From the NCBI GenBank assembly GCA_016709005.1, contig JADJEU010000007.1:124001-188000 (forward strand): a stretch of 64,000 nt of DNA, in the 5' to 3' direction. The translations under genes and the position numbers were made by a program. Below are positions 26,335 through 39,100 of this stretch, in pieces. Under the pieces are notes generated by a model. That model worked only from the letters and a program-made list of their open reading frames with translations, ran no database searches and had not been told where the DNA came from. The stretch's first letter is position 1. The number at the start of each line of letters is the position of its first letter. The stretch comes from Crocinitomicaceae bacterium. GTDB taxonomy: Bacteria > Bacteroidota > Bacteroidia > Flavobacteriales_D > Crocinitomicaceae.

Positions 26335-26682
26335 CTAGGGTGCTGGAAAAATTTGGATTTTATTATCGATGTGATTTTTAAATCCGATGTCATAGACCAT
26401 GGTATATTTTTCTCCTATCGGACTGTTGTGAACATGGGTAAAATAAGTTGTGTTGTAGCCGTATGCAGTGACGATATCTGTTGAGATTGGAGTGCTGCGG
26501 TAGATTTGGTAAAGCTTGTTCAGGATGGTCCAGTTCTTATGTAAAACCTTGTTTACATTTAATACCATTGCTTCCTTTTCTTTATTAAGGGAGTTGTGGT
26601 GTTTGTTTTTGCAGGTAACAGAGCAAAATTTTTGGTTGGATCTTCCTCCAAAATCTTTTTCACAAGTTAGGCAGGTACTCAT
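26335..26682 (-). CDS. Zinc-ribbon protein of unknown function
   Basis: A 115-residue protein with an N-terminal four-Cys zinc ribbon (CLTCEKDF...KFCSVTCKNKHHN), a pattern found in many small Bacteroidota proteins that may bind nucleic acid. A helical region follows (LHKNWTILNKLYQIYRS), then a tail ending in a short beta-rich segment (YTMVYDIGF). No signal peptide. It lies alone between two large leftward genes. Confidence 0.68.
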   Translation of the reverse strand: MSTCLTCEKDFGGRSNQKFCSVTCKNKHHNSLNKEKEAMVLNVNKVLHKNWTILNKLYQIYRSTPISTDIVTAYGYNTTYFTHVHNSPIGEKYTMVYDIGFKNHIDNKIQIFPAP

Positions 26683-26739
26683 TAGCGTTTGGGTTTTGGC
26701 TATTTAACGCAAAAGCATTGTGTAGGGTTACATAAACTT

Positions 26740-29187
26740 TTAAGTATTGGGTTTGCCGGCAACCTTAAAGTCTAGTTTATAATAAAATAGCGGTAAAAAT
26801 CCAAGTTGATTTCTTGCTGCATAGGGTTCACTTGGATTATCCGGATTGGGAGTATAAGTTAATCCCAAAATGTTTTGAGTGTTTAGAAGATTTACGAAGT
26901 CGAGACCAAACTCATGCGTGGTTTTTTTTGCATTCAGTGTGTAATTCACTTTTAAGTCGAGTCTGAAATAATTGTCAAACCTTCTTTCATTGTACCCTGC
27001 ATCGAGGAAAACAATTTCTTTTTGCAGGTTGGTTGCAACAGTATCTACATAACCATAGCGTTTTCCGCCAGCATAGGTTACTTTCAATCCAAAAGCAAGT
27101 GTATTGCGGTCGTTTTTTCCAACTGCAAATTCTTTTCCAACCAAAGCATTTGCAATATAATTTCCATTAAAATCGGTGTTGCGCTCTATACCGTCGCTGC
27201 CGACATACCGAGATTCATAAAGGCTTAATGTGGTGAGAAAGAAAAATGATTTATTGAAGAATTTTTGAACCGTAAATTCTATTCCGTAGTTGTATCCAGT
27301 TCCTGTGTTTTCAAGTGTATCAGGAAAAAATCGCGCAAATCCACTACCTTGATTCAGTAATGAAAATGCAGATGGATGAATTTCTACAGGAACGTTGTAT
27401 AAGTATTGGTAATAGGCTTCTGTTTTAACTTGTAAAGAGCCTTTCATACGGATTGAATAGCTGATTACGCTGTGAATACTTTTAAGCATATCCATGTTTT
27501 GATTATGCAAAACTTTATTGCCTGCAGTATCATATTGATGGTAGGTGTATAAGTATAAAGGATGTGTTTGCGAGTGTAATCCAGAGGCAATTGCAATCGT
27601 TTGTTTGTCATTCAAATCATACTTTAAACCTAGTCTTGGTTCAACTGGCGAGAGTGAGTTGCTGAAGCTAAAATACTGACTGTGCAGTCCTGCATTGAGA
27701 GTTAATTTTTCGGTCATTTTGTATTTCCATTGAACAAAAGCCTGAGCCAAAACACCCGGGGTTTTTTCATTGTACTCCCAGCGATAATAAAATGCTGAAC
27801 TTGAGTCAGCGATATTATATCGGATTGAATCATTCATGGCAAAGAAACTTGCGTCAACATTGAAACCATATTTGATCACATGCTTTAAACCAAGTTTTTG
27901 GTTAACGCTCATGTATGCAGATATCGTAGAGATATCATAAGAATAACCCATCATTGTAAATGGATCAGCATCATATACCCACGTGCTGTCTGCTCCGAGA
28001 TGGCGCAGGATATATTCATGCTGACTGTTTTGATTCTGATAAGAATAGGCAACAGTTGTTTTGAGAAAACAATCTTCACTGATGGAGTTTTTTAGTGTAA
28101 GTCCGCTGCTGAACATTCTTGTGCGGAAATACTGATCGCGATCTTGCTCTCCGTAGGCATCTTGCGCCGGAACTTCCTGATCAGAAATTAAGATGTCAAT
28201 TGAACTTGCTCCTCCAATTCCCCAGAAGGACAAGTTGCTTCCTCCTTTTAACGGGAAGTCAAATTTGAAGGCGCCATCACCGTAAACCGGAACAGCATCT
28301 GTTCCATATTTAATTCCAATTTTATCAATTAAGGTTAGGGTAGAATATCTGCCCATGATCAAATAGCTTCCCTTATAGTTCGCTGAAAAGGGGCCTTCAA
28401 ACAGCACTTCAGTGCCTAAGAATCCAAATTGTCCTGAAAATTCATGTGTGGAATTATTTCCTCTTCTTAATCTTAAATCGAAAACACCCGATGTGCTATT
28501 GCCATATTCAGCTGGAAATGCGCTCATAAAAAAATCAGAATTATCCAGAATTTTGTTGTTCAGAATTGATACTGGTCCACCCGTGGAACCGGATATTGCA
28601 AAGTGATTTGGATTGGGAATACTTACGCCTTCAATACGATAAATAATTCCTAAAGGAGAGTTACCACGAATGACAATATCGTTTCTTGAATCATCGGTGC
28701 CCTGAGCGCCAGCATAATTTGACATCATTCGCGCGGGATCGCCTCGGCTGCCCGCATAGCGATTTGTTTCTTCAACTGAAAAAGATTGAGCACTGGTTGT
28801 GCTCATATCATTATTTGTTTCTCCTTGCTTTTGAACTTCAATGACGACTTCAGTGCCTATAACACCTGTTTCCAGAAGGAGAATGGTAGCAATTGTTTCT
28901 TTGCCTGATGTAACAATTATGGTAACGTCTTTGGGCTCATAACCAGTGCTGGAAACTTGAAGGATGTGCTTACCGATTGGTACATTGTTGAGCACAAAAT
29001 TTCCGTTTTCATCGCAAATTGCGCCAATCGTTTTTTCTGATGAAATAGTAATTTTTACGCGAGCGCCTGATAATGGAAAGTTAGATTCAATATCGGCTAC
29101 GGTTCCTCTTACAGTTTGAGTAATATCTTGAGTAATCGCATTGAAATGATAAAGAATTACGACTAGCAACACTACTAATTTCTTCAT
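26740..29187 (-). CDS. TonB-dependent receptor with carboxypeptidase-regulatory domain
   Basis: An 815-residue outer-membrane receptor. Signal peptide, then a CarboxypepD_reg-like domain (VRGTVADIESNFPLSGARVKI...GYEPKDVTI, about 24-115), a plug domain (DPARMMSNYAGAQGTDDSRNDIVIRGNSPLGIIYRIEGVSIPNP in outline, about 140-230) and a 22-strand-type barrel ending KLDFKVAG. It uses TonB energy to import or sense an unknown ligand. No SusD-like partner is adjacent, so it is not a typical polysaccharide-utilisation pair. It lies 30 bases downstream of the PorP gene in the adhesin locus and may be co-transcribed. Confidence 0.87.
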   Translation of the reverse strand: MKKLVVLLVVILYHFNAITQDITQTVRGTVADIESNFPLSGARVKITISSEKTIGAICDENGNFVLNNVPIGKHILQVSSTGYEPKDVTIIVTSGKETIATILLLETGVIGTEVVIEVQKQGETNNDMSTTSAQSFSVEETNRYAGSRGDPARMMSNYAGAQGTDDSRNDIVIRGNSPLGIIYRIEGVSIPNPNHFAISGSTGGPVSILNNKILDNSDFFMSAFPAEYGNSTSGVFDLRLRRGNNSTHEFSGQFGFLGTEVLFEGPFSANYKGSYLIMGRYSTLTLIDKIGIKYGTDAVPVYGDGAFKFDFPLKGGSNLSFWGIGGASSIDILISDQEVPAQDAYGEQDRDQYFRTRMFSSGLTLKNSISEDCFLKTTVAYSYQNQNSQHEYILRHLGADSTWVYDADPFTMMGYSYDISTISAYMSVNQKLGLKHVIKYGFNVDASFFAMNDSIRYNIADSSSAFYYRWEYNEKTPGVLAQAFVQWKYKMTEKLTLNAGLHSQYFSFSNSLSPVEPRLGLKYDLNDKQTIAIASGLHSQTHPLYLYTYHQYDTAGNKVLHNQNMDMLKSIHSVISYSIRMKGSLQVKTEAYYQYLYNVPVEIHPSAFSLLNQGSGFARFFPDTLENTGTGYNYGIEFTVQKFFNKSFFFLTTLSLYESRYVGSDGIERNTDFNGNYIANALVGKEFAVGKNDRNTLAFGLKVTYAGGKRYGYVDTVATNLQKEIVFLDAGYNERRFDNYFRLDLKVNYTLNAKKTTHEFGLDFVNLLNTQNILGLTYTPNPDNPSEPYAARNQLGFLPLFYYKLDFKVAGKPNT

Positions 29188-29217
29188 AAGAAGTATTTTG
29201 GAGTAGTGAAGATAATA

Positions 29218-30141
29218 TTATTCCAAAGAAGGGTTATTTTGTGTGCCTGATTTTGATTTGGCAAAGACAAATCCGAGCATGACCTCATGTGTCCCTGAAC
29301 TATAATTGCGTAAATCTGTAGTTGTAAAATCAAATGAATAACCAATCTTAAGTTGGCTTTTGTAGCAGTAACCGATCATGGCATAAGCCGCATCATTCGT
29401 TCTAAATCCGCCTCCAGCCCAAATCGATTTTTTATAAGTTGCGCGCACACCTATATCAAATTTTAATGGCGCAGGTAATCCGATTTTTAATAGCGCTGAT
29501 GGATCAATGTCCCAATCATCTCCGAGATGAAAGGTGTATCCTCCGTGCACATTCACATGGTCTTCCATGTAGCTTTCTGAATTAGTTTGCGTGGCTAAAA
29601 ACGAAAGTTTATTGTGAAGCATTTGTTCGATTGAAGCGCCTACATACCAATCTGAATGATACAGATACATTCCGAATTTTCCATCCATATCAGTTGACTT
29701 GAGTAAGCCGTTGGAGAAATAGAAGTCACCCGGATCATAAGTTGTAATTTTATCTGCGTCGAGCATCCATTGGTTAAAACCTATTGACAAACCAAAAGAT
29801 AGATTAATGCTTTCGTTTAGCCTAACATGATATGCATAGGAGGCCTGAAATCCTAACCTTCTGGTAGGACCAACATTGTCTGTGTAGATGTATCCACCCA
29901 AAGCCATATTTTCTTTTTTAAGCGGGCCCTGTGCAGAGAGTGTGAATGTTCTTGGTGCATCAACAATTCCCAGCCATTGATATCTGTTATTTGTTACAGC
30001 TTCCCACGATGGATTTACACCGCAGTAGGCCGGGTTAAACGCATATTGGTTAAACATGTATTGCGTGAATTGCGGTAGCTGTTGAGCTGATCCGTTTATC
30101 ACGGATAAAATCAAACTTGCTGCTAGAATTACTCTTTTCAT
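29218..30141 (-). CDS. PorP/SprF-family type IX secretion membrane protein
   Basis: A 307-residue outer-membrane barrel with signal peptide and the family opening QLPQFTQYMFNQYAFNPAYCGVNPSWEAVTNNRYQW. Paired with the giant repeat adhesin, whose stop lies 16 bases upstream. By analogy with SprF-SprB it is expected to be needed for export or anchoring of that adhesin. Its short C-terminal tail (KSKSGTQNNPSLE) follows the last predicted strand. Confidence 0.93.
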   Translation of the reverse strand: MKRVILAASLILSVINGSAQQLPQFTQYMFNQYAFNPAYCGVNPSWEAVTNNRYQWLGIVDAPRTFTLSAQGPLKKENMALGGYIYTDNVGPTRRLGFQASYAYHVRLNESINLSFGLSIGFNQWMLDADKITTYDPGDFYFSNGLLKSTDMDGKFGMYLYHSDWYVGASIEQMLHNKLSFLATQTNSESYMEDHVNVHGGYTFHLGDDWDIDPSALLKIGLPAPLKFDIGVRATYKKSIWAGGGFRTNDAAYAMIGYCYKSQLKIGYSFDFTTTDLRNYSSGTHEVMLGFVFAKSKSGTQNNPSLE

Positions 30142-30157
30142 CTTTGTCTGATTTTAG

Positions 30158-33100
30158 TTACCACATTATCGTTATTGGACCTGTAAATGGTTCAGGGAAA
30201 TCCGGATGATCGATGTCGATCACGTAGTAATAAGTTCCTGCCGGAAGTCTTTTACCGGATTTTGTTGTGCCATCCCAATCATCGTTATATGTTTCGTTGC
30301 TCTCAAACAAGAGTTCACCCCAACGATTATAGACATTGATTTTGATTGACACACCTGGATATTGATCCAGGAATTCGAGGATCCAGGTATCATTAAGCCC
30401 ATTTCCATCTGGAGATATTCCGTCTGGTATTACAATATTAGGCAGGACTTCTACATAGACTGAATCTGTAACCGAACAGCCATTTGAATCTGTTGCTGTT
30501 ACAAAATAGGTAGTGGAGACTTGTGGCAGCATTACTGTTGGATTGAACAAGGTATCACTATTCAGATAGGTTGATGGTGACCATAAGACTGTGTTATTTA
30601 TTGCAGTAGTAGGTTGTCCGCCAATTGCTCCGGTTTGGGTAGGATATAGGTCTATATCCGGGCCTGCATCCACGACTAATTGGTTATTCATTGTAATGAT
30701 TACCGTGTCAGTGTGCGTGCAGCCTGAGAAGTTTACTTCGAGGATGAAAGCGGTAGTACCCGGTAATACAGGAGGTATTTGAAGCACGGTGCTATCAATA
30801 AGGAATGTGCCGAGCGAGTCATACCAGGTATAAATTACGGCTCCTGGAATATTAGAAGCACCTGTAATTGTCAGAGTATCATTAAAACACAGGAACGAAT
30901 CTGGACCTGCATTTGCAAGAACGACGAGCAATGTATCTATGGAAATAGTATCTTGTTCTATACAGCCGTTTGCATCAGTCACCGTTAAATAGTAACTCAT
31001 CGGAGGAACATTTGAAAGGTCTTCAGTTGTTATCGTATCAGTCATGGTTTGTGAGATCCATTCATAGGTATATCCTGGCGTGCCCCCACTTGCTGAAATG
31101 TCTATTCCTCCATCAGATGAATTTAGACAAGCAGCGTTGGTAATAGCGTTAGTTGTGATCACTATAGGTGTTGGTTCTATAATCGATCCAGCTTGGGAAA
31201 CTTGACAGCCGTTTGCGTCGGTTATTTGCACTGTATAATTTCCTAAACACAAGTTGCTCGCGTTAAAGGTGCTTTGCAGTGCGGGATCATCCCAAATAAA
31301 GGTGAAAGGAAGAGTTCCCCCTATTGGGTTTGAAATGATCTGTCCGTCACAAACATTATTGCAGTTAGGATTAATAATAAAGAGTGGATTTAGTAAAATC
31401 GTATCTGGTTCAGTAATTGTTGCTGTCTGGAATGATACACATCCTGAAGCATCTGTCACTTGGAGAGTATAATCCCCTTCACACAAATTATTAATGAGCG
31501 CGGTTGAAATACCAGTTGAAGTGCCCGTTGCGTTGAGCCAATCGAAGCCAAAAGGTGCTGTTCCTCCAATTAATTCTAGCGTATCAATTGTTCCGTCACA
31601 TTGATTGTAGCACGATACGTCATTAGTAACCAGAACGATTGCGGCGGCACTGGCGTTATTTAAGCCATAGACAAAGTCCATTGTGCATCCAGAGGCATCA
31701 GTAATAGTCAGAGTATAGATTCCTGCTGATAAACCACCTATAGCTGGTGTAATAGGCCCAGCATCCCATGAATAGGTGTGCGGCAGGTTTCCATTGGCAC
31801 TAATTACAGATATTGAGCCATCAGATGCCAAACACGCAGGATTTGCCATAGTGGCAACTGCTGTTATTGGGTTCGGATCTAATAAGTCAACTTGTATGTT
31901 TACAGAACAACCTGTGGCGTCGGTGATGGTAACAAAATAGTTGCCAGCGCAAAGTCCTGATTGACTATCAGAGGTAGATGCGTCGTGCAGCCAAAGGTAA
32001 CTGTATGGCGGTGTGCCACCTTGGCCAGAGACAATAATCTGACCATTGCAGCTTCCGGCACAAGTAATGCCGGTGACAACCTGATCTCCGGTTAATCCTC
32101 CAGTATTGGCGACATCGACATTTTCCAGTACTATGCAGCCGTTCGCATCTGTTACTTGTGCTTCATAAACTCCCGAACAAAGTCCAGTTATTGAATTACC
32201 ACTTAGTCCATTGTTCCAAAGAGTCGCCAATGGGCTTGTTCCGCCTCCTACAACTAAATCTATAGTTCCGTTGCATTGTCCACAATCCGAAGGAGTTGAG
32301 CTTGAAATTATTGTTATTGGCGTTGGATCATTTAAAGTCGTATTGAAGAAATTTATACAACCCGTTGCATCGGTTACTTGTACCGTGTAGGTGCCAGCAA
32401 TCAAACCTATTGGATCTTCAGCAATTAGCCCTCCTGGATTCCATGAATAGGTAAGTGGTGGATTCAGGCTTGACACTGTAATTGCGATGCTTCCGTCTGA
32501 AGATCCGGCACAAGTGGGATCTGTGATATTATCAAAGACGATTGTCGTTGATGAAAAGTTAGAAATATCAGCTTGAAATAACTGGTTACAGCTGTTTAGA
32601 TCACTTACTTCTACAAAATATGTTCCTGCAAAAACGTTCGTAAGAACGCTGTTTGTAGCACCTCCAATTGGCACCATCAAGTTATCCAACCATTGGTAAG
32701 TGTAAGGAGGATTGCCACCGTTTGCAAATACGGTTGCATTTCCGTCTGCTACACCGCAATTAGCGTTGTTACTAAATACATTGGCTGTTATTTCTGGAAA
32801 CCCGCCTATTACAGCAAATAATACACCTGTTGAACATCCATTAGCGTCTGTCCCTTCTATCGTGTAATTGCCTTCACACATAGAGTTCACAGCAGCACTG
32901 GTTCCCCCAGGAATTGCGTTGCCCATAATGTCTAACCACTCGTATGAATATGGAAGTGTCCCGCCAGCTAGAACCAGGCTACCTGTTCCATCGCAGAAAC
33001 CGAAGCAAGTAGCGTCTGTAAGGGTTAACGTATTTGTGAGTTGTGTCGGCTCATTAATGGTTTGTGTTGGAGTAGTGAAGTTGCAACCGTTATTATCTGT

Positions 33101-36100
33101 TATGACTGCAAAATAGTCTCCGGTACATAAGTTTGTGGCTGTTGTACCGGTTTGACCTATCAGAGCGCCGGTAGACGCATCATACCAGTTCACAATGTAT
33201 GGAGGGAAACCACCCGCAGGAATAACTGTAGCTGTTCCTGAGCAGTCACCAAAACAAAGAACATCCGTGCCAGAAATTGGTGATGTGACAGGTACAGGTT
33301 CACTCAGCGTAATGTCGGCTGGCATATTAACGGTACAGCCATTTAAATCTGTAACGTCTAAGTTGTAATTACCTGAGCAAAGGTTTGCAATTAGCGGGCC
33401 CGTTTCACCAATTAGAGGTGCCCCGCCTGAGGTCCATTGATACGCAAAGCCTCCGTAGCCGCCAGCAACAAGCACGCTGATAGTTCCATTGCATGCTACA
33501 GCGCATGAAGGATCTGTCGGCGTTGATAGAATTGTTATCGGTGTTGGGTTGATGACGTCATATGAGTAAGTTTCAGTGCATCCATCACTGTCGGTGATAT
33601 CAACTGTCCAGGTTCCTGCCCCAATATTGGAAGCTTGATTCGTGCCTTGTCCATTTGAGGGCACTGGAGTCCAAACGTAAGTGTATCCTGCGCCTGAACC
33701 ACCTGTTGGAGCAAGCACGATGCTTCCATCTGTGTCATTGTTGCAAGTCACGGGAACAAGAGTTGCATTATCAATGATTTGTGTTGGACTGGAAATTGTT
33801 ACTGGCTCGACCGTTACACAGAGAGAGTTATTTACAACTTCGATAAAATAGTCTCCAGCGCAGAGGTTTGAAATTGAGGATGTCAGGATACCAGTTGTTA
33901 AACCACTTGTTGCATCAAACCATTCCTGCGTGCAAGCTGGATCGCTGCACAGGTATGCTGCATCAGCGGTTCCATCACATACGCCAAAGCAGCTCGCGTC
34001 GGTGAATGACATGGTGAGCGCTTCACCATTAATGTCTGATATTGGAAATGCTTCAACGAGAACGCAGCCGTTTTGATCTGTTATAGTGCATGTTACTACG
34101 CCCGGGCATAATCCGGTAGCATTGTTTGTGCCGTCGCCAGCTCCGGGGTTGGGTGACCAATCAAATGAATAAGGTAAAACTCCTCCAACAATGTTTACCG
34201 ATGCACTGGCATTGCATACGCCACATGTTGAATTGTTTGCAAATGATGAATTAACCACCATTTCTGTAGGTTGACTGATATTGATTAAGGTGTCTTTTGT
34301 ACAGCCATTGCCATCTGTAATTGACATGGTAATAGGTCCTGCGCAAAGATTGATGGCCGATAATCCAAGCTGGCCGTCAGACCAGGTAACTGTATAAGGC
34401 AAGGTGCCTCCACTTGGGTTGGCAAGAACAATTCCGTTGCAATCGTCAAAGCACAGGTTTTGTGTAATTGCTGCGTTTGCCATTACTGCAGGGGCATCAA
34501 CCAGTGTAAATGAGATTGTAGTATCGCAAATTCCGGCATCGGATATTGTAACAGACCAGTTACCAGCGCAAAGATTAGACGCATTTGGTGTTACCTGAAC
34601 AAAAGGGTCGTTCCACAAATAGGTGTACGGCGGGTTATTACCACCTAATACTGTGACGGCCGCGGTACCATCGCACGATCCATCGCAGGTAGGATCTGTA
34701 AAGGCGGTCGTAACTATCCAGGGAGTTGCTGGCGCAGTCATATCTATTGGCCCGAAGGCAATGGAGCATCCCTCAAAATCTGTAACTACAACGTTGTAAA
34801 TACCCTGACAAACATTATCAAGTGTATCGTTTGTTTGCCCAGGAAGATTGGCTCCAAATTCATCTTGCCATTGGAAAAAATAGGGTGCCGTACCGCCTGC
34901 TGGAGCGGCATCAACTAAACCATCACAATTTCCAAAGCAATTAACATTGCTGGTATTAATTGTTGCTGTTAGTGATGGTGGTTCAACAACTGGCAGACAA
35001 GGTCCTGTTTCAAAACACCCATTATTATCGGTAACTACTACCTGATAGACTCCTGGAGCTAAATTTGAGGCAAGTGGTGTTGTTATCCCAGTAGTGAGTC
35101 CTGTGTTACAATCAAACCACTCATAGTTAAGAGGAGGAATTCCGCCTGCGGCGGCTACATTCGCAGTGCCGTCGTTTGCACCAAAGCAACTAATATCAGT
35201 TGATGTTGCACTGTTGATTACAACATCAACGGGTTCAGAAATTGTGCCAACAAAGGGTTGGGAGCAGCCATTGGCATCAGTAACGGTGAGGGTATAATTT
35301 CCGTCGCAAAGTCCAACTGCGTTTGGTGTGCCCTGCCCACCGCCAGGAGCTGGTGACCAATTATAGTTATACCCTCCTGCGCCACCCGCTGCTACAGCAT
35401 CAATAGTTCCATTGCAATCACCATTACAATTGACATTGGTTGGGACGAGTAAAGCTGTGATCTGAGTTGGTTCGTTGATCGTAATTACACCAGTGGTAAC
35501 GCATCCGGTAGCATTCGTTAATACGGCGAGGTAATCTCCTTCGCATAGCCCTGCTGCTGTGCTTGGGTTTGCTGCCGGGTTGTCGATAATTCCGGTAGTG
35601 AGTCCTGTAGAATTGTCAAACCATTCTAGTATGTAAGGCGGATCAATTGAAGTATAGTTAGCAATGGCCTGACCATCGCATAATCCGAAGCATGAAACGT
35701 CAACTGAGTCCAAAGTCAGTACCTCAATTGCAATACTGTTGATTGCAACAGCAATGCTTGCTGTACAGCCTGCTGCGTCAATAATATTTGCAGTATTTAC
35801 TCCTGCGCAAAGTCCTGTTACGCTCGGCGTTCCTTGTCCAGTCAAAGGTGCGGGCACCCAAGTAAAGACAAATCCACCTGAACCACCCGCTGCACTAACT
35901 ACAGCCTCACCGTCACAAACGCCACATGTAGCGTCAATTATTGATGTGGTTGTTGTAGTAATTTGTGGAAGTTCGGTAATCGTAATAGTACTTGATTGTA
36001 TTGCACATCCATTGTCATCTGTGACGATGCAATAATAATTTCCTGGGCACAGGTTTGTAATAATTGGATTGGTTTGACCAGCCAATGGTAATCCGCTGAG

Positions 36101-39100
36101 TGCATTAAACCACTGATATGTTAATGTACCAGTACCACCAGCCGCAATGACATCTGCAGAGCCAGAGCAACTTCCGAAACAAGAGCTAACCGTGCTATTA
36201 ATGGTGATAACGATTTCGGTTGGTTCAACGATAGTAAATGGTATGATTGTATCACAGAGGTTTTGATCTGTTACGACCGCGGTCCATATACCTGCACATA
36301 AGTTAAAAGCAGTGAAAGTTGTTTGGATTAGTGGGTCGTTCCAAATAATATCATAAGGCGGCGCTCCTCCGCCCAGCATGGTTACGGTTGCAGTTGCATT
36401 ACATGCATCAAAACAAGCTATATCGAAGTATGAAGTGTCAAGCAGAAAAGGGCCAGGTTCTGTAATCGTAATATTATCAGTCGCCTGACATAAATTTTGG
36501 TCGGTAACAGTCACAATGAAGTTTCCATCACACAAATTGCTAGCAACCAAACCTGACTGCAGACCTGGATCATTCCATGAGATTGTATATCCGGGTGTAC
36601 CGCCTGCAGCAACAACTTGAGCTGAAGCGTCGCAGTCACCAAAACACGATACGTTGGCGATCACCGACGCGTTGGCTGTAAGTTGACTTGGGCTGGTAAT
36701 GTTAAAAGTTAGGACGGTATCACAGAGTAAAGGATCCTCAATAGTCACAGTCCATAATCCGGCTGATAGCCCAGATACATTTGGAGTGCCTTGTCCAATC
36801 GGAGGGACGGGTGCCCAAGTATAGGTATATCCAGCGCCACTGCCGCCGCTATTAACTGTTATATCGATGGTTCCATTAATATCTCCAAAACATAAAAGAT
36901 TCGTTTGGCTTGTTGAGATATCGTAAACGGCTGGATTCGTCAATGTAAATGTGGTGTCATGGAAGCATCCATTTAAATCAGTTACAGTCATTGTGTAGAC
37001 GCCGTCACACATTGCTGTCGCATTCGGTGTAAATTGACCTATCCCTGGTGCAGGAGCCCACAAATAAGTAAATCCGCCAACTCCACCAGAGCCAACTACT
37101 GTTGCAGATCCATCGCATAGATCATAACAGGTTGGTTGCGTGCTGTTCAATGTTAACGATACGGGTGTTGGTTCAAATACTTCAACGATTATAGGTACAA
37201 TTGGACAACCGTTATTGTCCGTTGCGTTTATTTGATATTGGCCTGGACATAATCCCACCAAAGATTGAGTAGCACCGGCACCAGCACCACCAGGCACGGT
37301 TGTCCAGTTAAAGTTATAACCGGGTGTACCACCACCAATAATGACATTTGTAGACCCATCACAAACTCCAAAGCAAGAAACATCCGTGGCACTTGCATTC
37401 GCTGTTAGCGCAGTTGGTTGATTTATTGTTATCGTGTTGCTTTGATCTGTGCACCCGCTAGCGTCAGTGACGATAACATAATAACTTCCTGCACAAAGTG
37501 TATTTGGATTCTGATCCGTAATGCCGGTTGTTAGTCCACTGACACTGTTAAACCACTCGAAAGTATAGCCTCCTGTTCCACCAACTGGATTTGAGCTGGC
37601 AGAACCATCGCAAGAACCAAAGCAAAGAGCATTTCCAGCAAGCAATGCTGTGATTGTCAGGACTGGTGGATCAACAACCAGAAAAGAAGTGTCTTTTTGA
37701 CAACCATCAACATCAAAAATAGAAACATTTATAATTCCGTCATTGAAACCAATTCCAGGGTTTGTGCCTTGTCCACTAGCTGGAATAGGATTCCATACAA
37801 AGGTATAAGGACCTCCATTCCCTCCAGCGGGATTGAGTAATATTTCAGCATCAATAGAACCGTTGCAGCTTGGCGGTGTAATCGTTTCTCCCGGGGTTAT
37901 TGCTGGTGGATTCAAAATCGTGATGATGTCGCTGATGTTGCATCCGTTGGCATCTGTAACAATTACCGGATTATCACCCGTACATAGTCCGACAGGATTG
38001 TTTGTGGTCTCACCGCTGTTTGGCCAGAATGTGGTTAATGGACTTGTTCCACCGCTTGGTGAAGTAAAAGCCATACCGTCGCAAGTGCTAGGACAGGTTG
38101 GTTGTAAAAAAGGAGGCGGGGGCAGGCTTATTACAACTGGATCTACAAATCCGACACTCGCCGTACATGTTGCAAAAAATCCCGGAAAAGGTTGCTGCGA
38201 GCTATCAGTAACAAAAATTGAGTATGTGCCCGCGCACAGATTGGGGTAAACGGTTTGTGAAGTAAATGGGCCTGCAAAATTGTTGAAGGAGTAAGAGAAA
38301 GGCCCAACAGTTCCGCTTGCTACAATTGTAATCTCTGCATCGCATGCGCCATTGCAAGAAATGGGTGAACCGTTGTAGTTAGAAGTAATATTTAAGTCAA
38401 GTTGAAAAGGTGGGTTAGGGCAAATGACAGTGACCTTTTCCCACGATGAATCGTCGAATGTATTTTTATCTTTAGTAGTAAAGCTGCCATTTGAAATAAA
38501 AAATTGGGCTCCAGATCCTATATTTTCTGCTTCAGCAAGATCAATTGCAGAATAACTAAAAATCGAGGAGCTACTTAAATTCAGTTGAACAGGCTTGTCC
38601 ACTGCGCTTATAGAATTTGCTGCAAGTGTATATCCGTTTGTCGTTAGTTTTCCAGAATTAATTTGCAGATCAAATCCTTCATGAAGAATTAAATGGTTGG
38701 CAAGATTCCAGCTTCCATCTATAATTACATCGGAGCCTAGTTTAACACCAAAGGTATTGAGCTCATTGACAGAACCTGATGAATTTTGTAAATGCAAATA
38801 TCCGCCTTCAGATAAGTTTAGATCAAAAGGACGTGATGCTCTGATGGACCGAGTCACTTGCAAATGCACATCTTTACCTTGAATAACAGGATAGCGGTCT
38901 GAAGTGATTGAAAGTGATCCAATTTTTGTGTCCTGGCCGATCTTAATTTCACTATAATTCTGGTGGAATGAATTTTTATCGAGATAGACATCGTCGTTCA
39001 AACCCGGAACTTCATAGGCCGGGCTACCGCCAGAGCTCAGTGACCAATGGGCGCCATCGTGCCAATTACCTGAGTCATTAATCCAGAAAAAATCCTTAGA

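Noticed and set aside
30905..38375. Tandem repeats that might suggest a CRISPR or satellite array
   Set aside because: The repeats are within one long protein-coding frame, about 240 bases long and divergent, and match SprB-type protein repeats.
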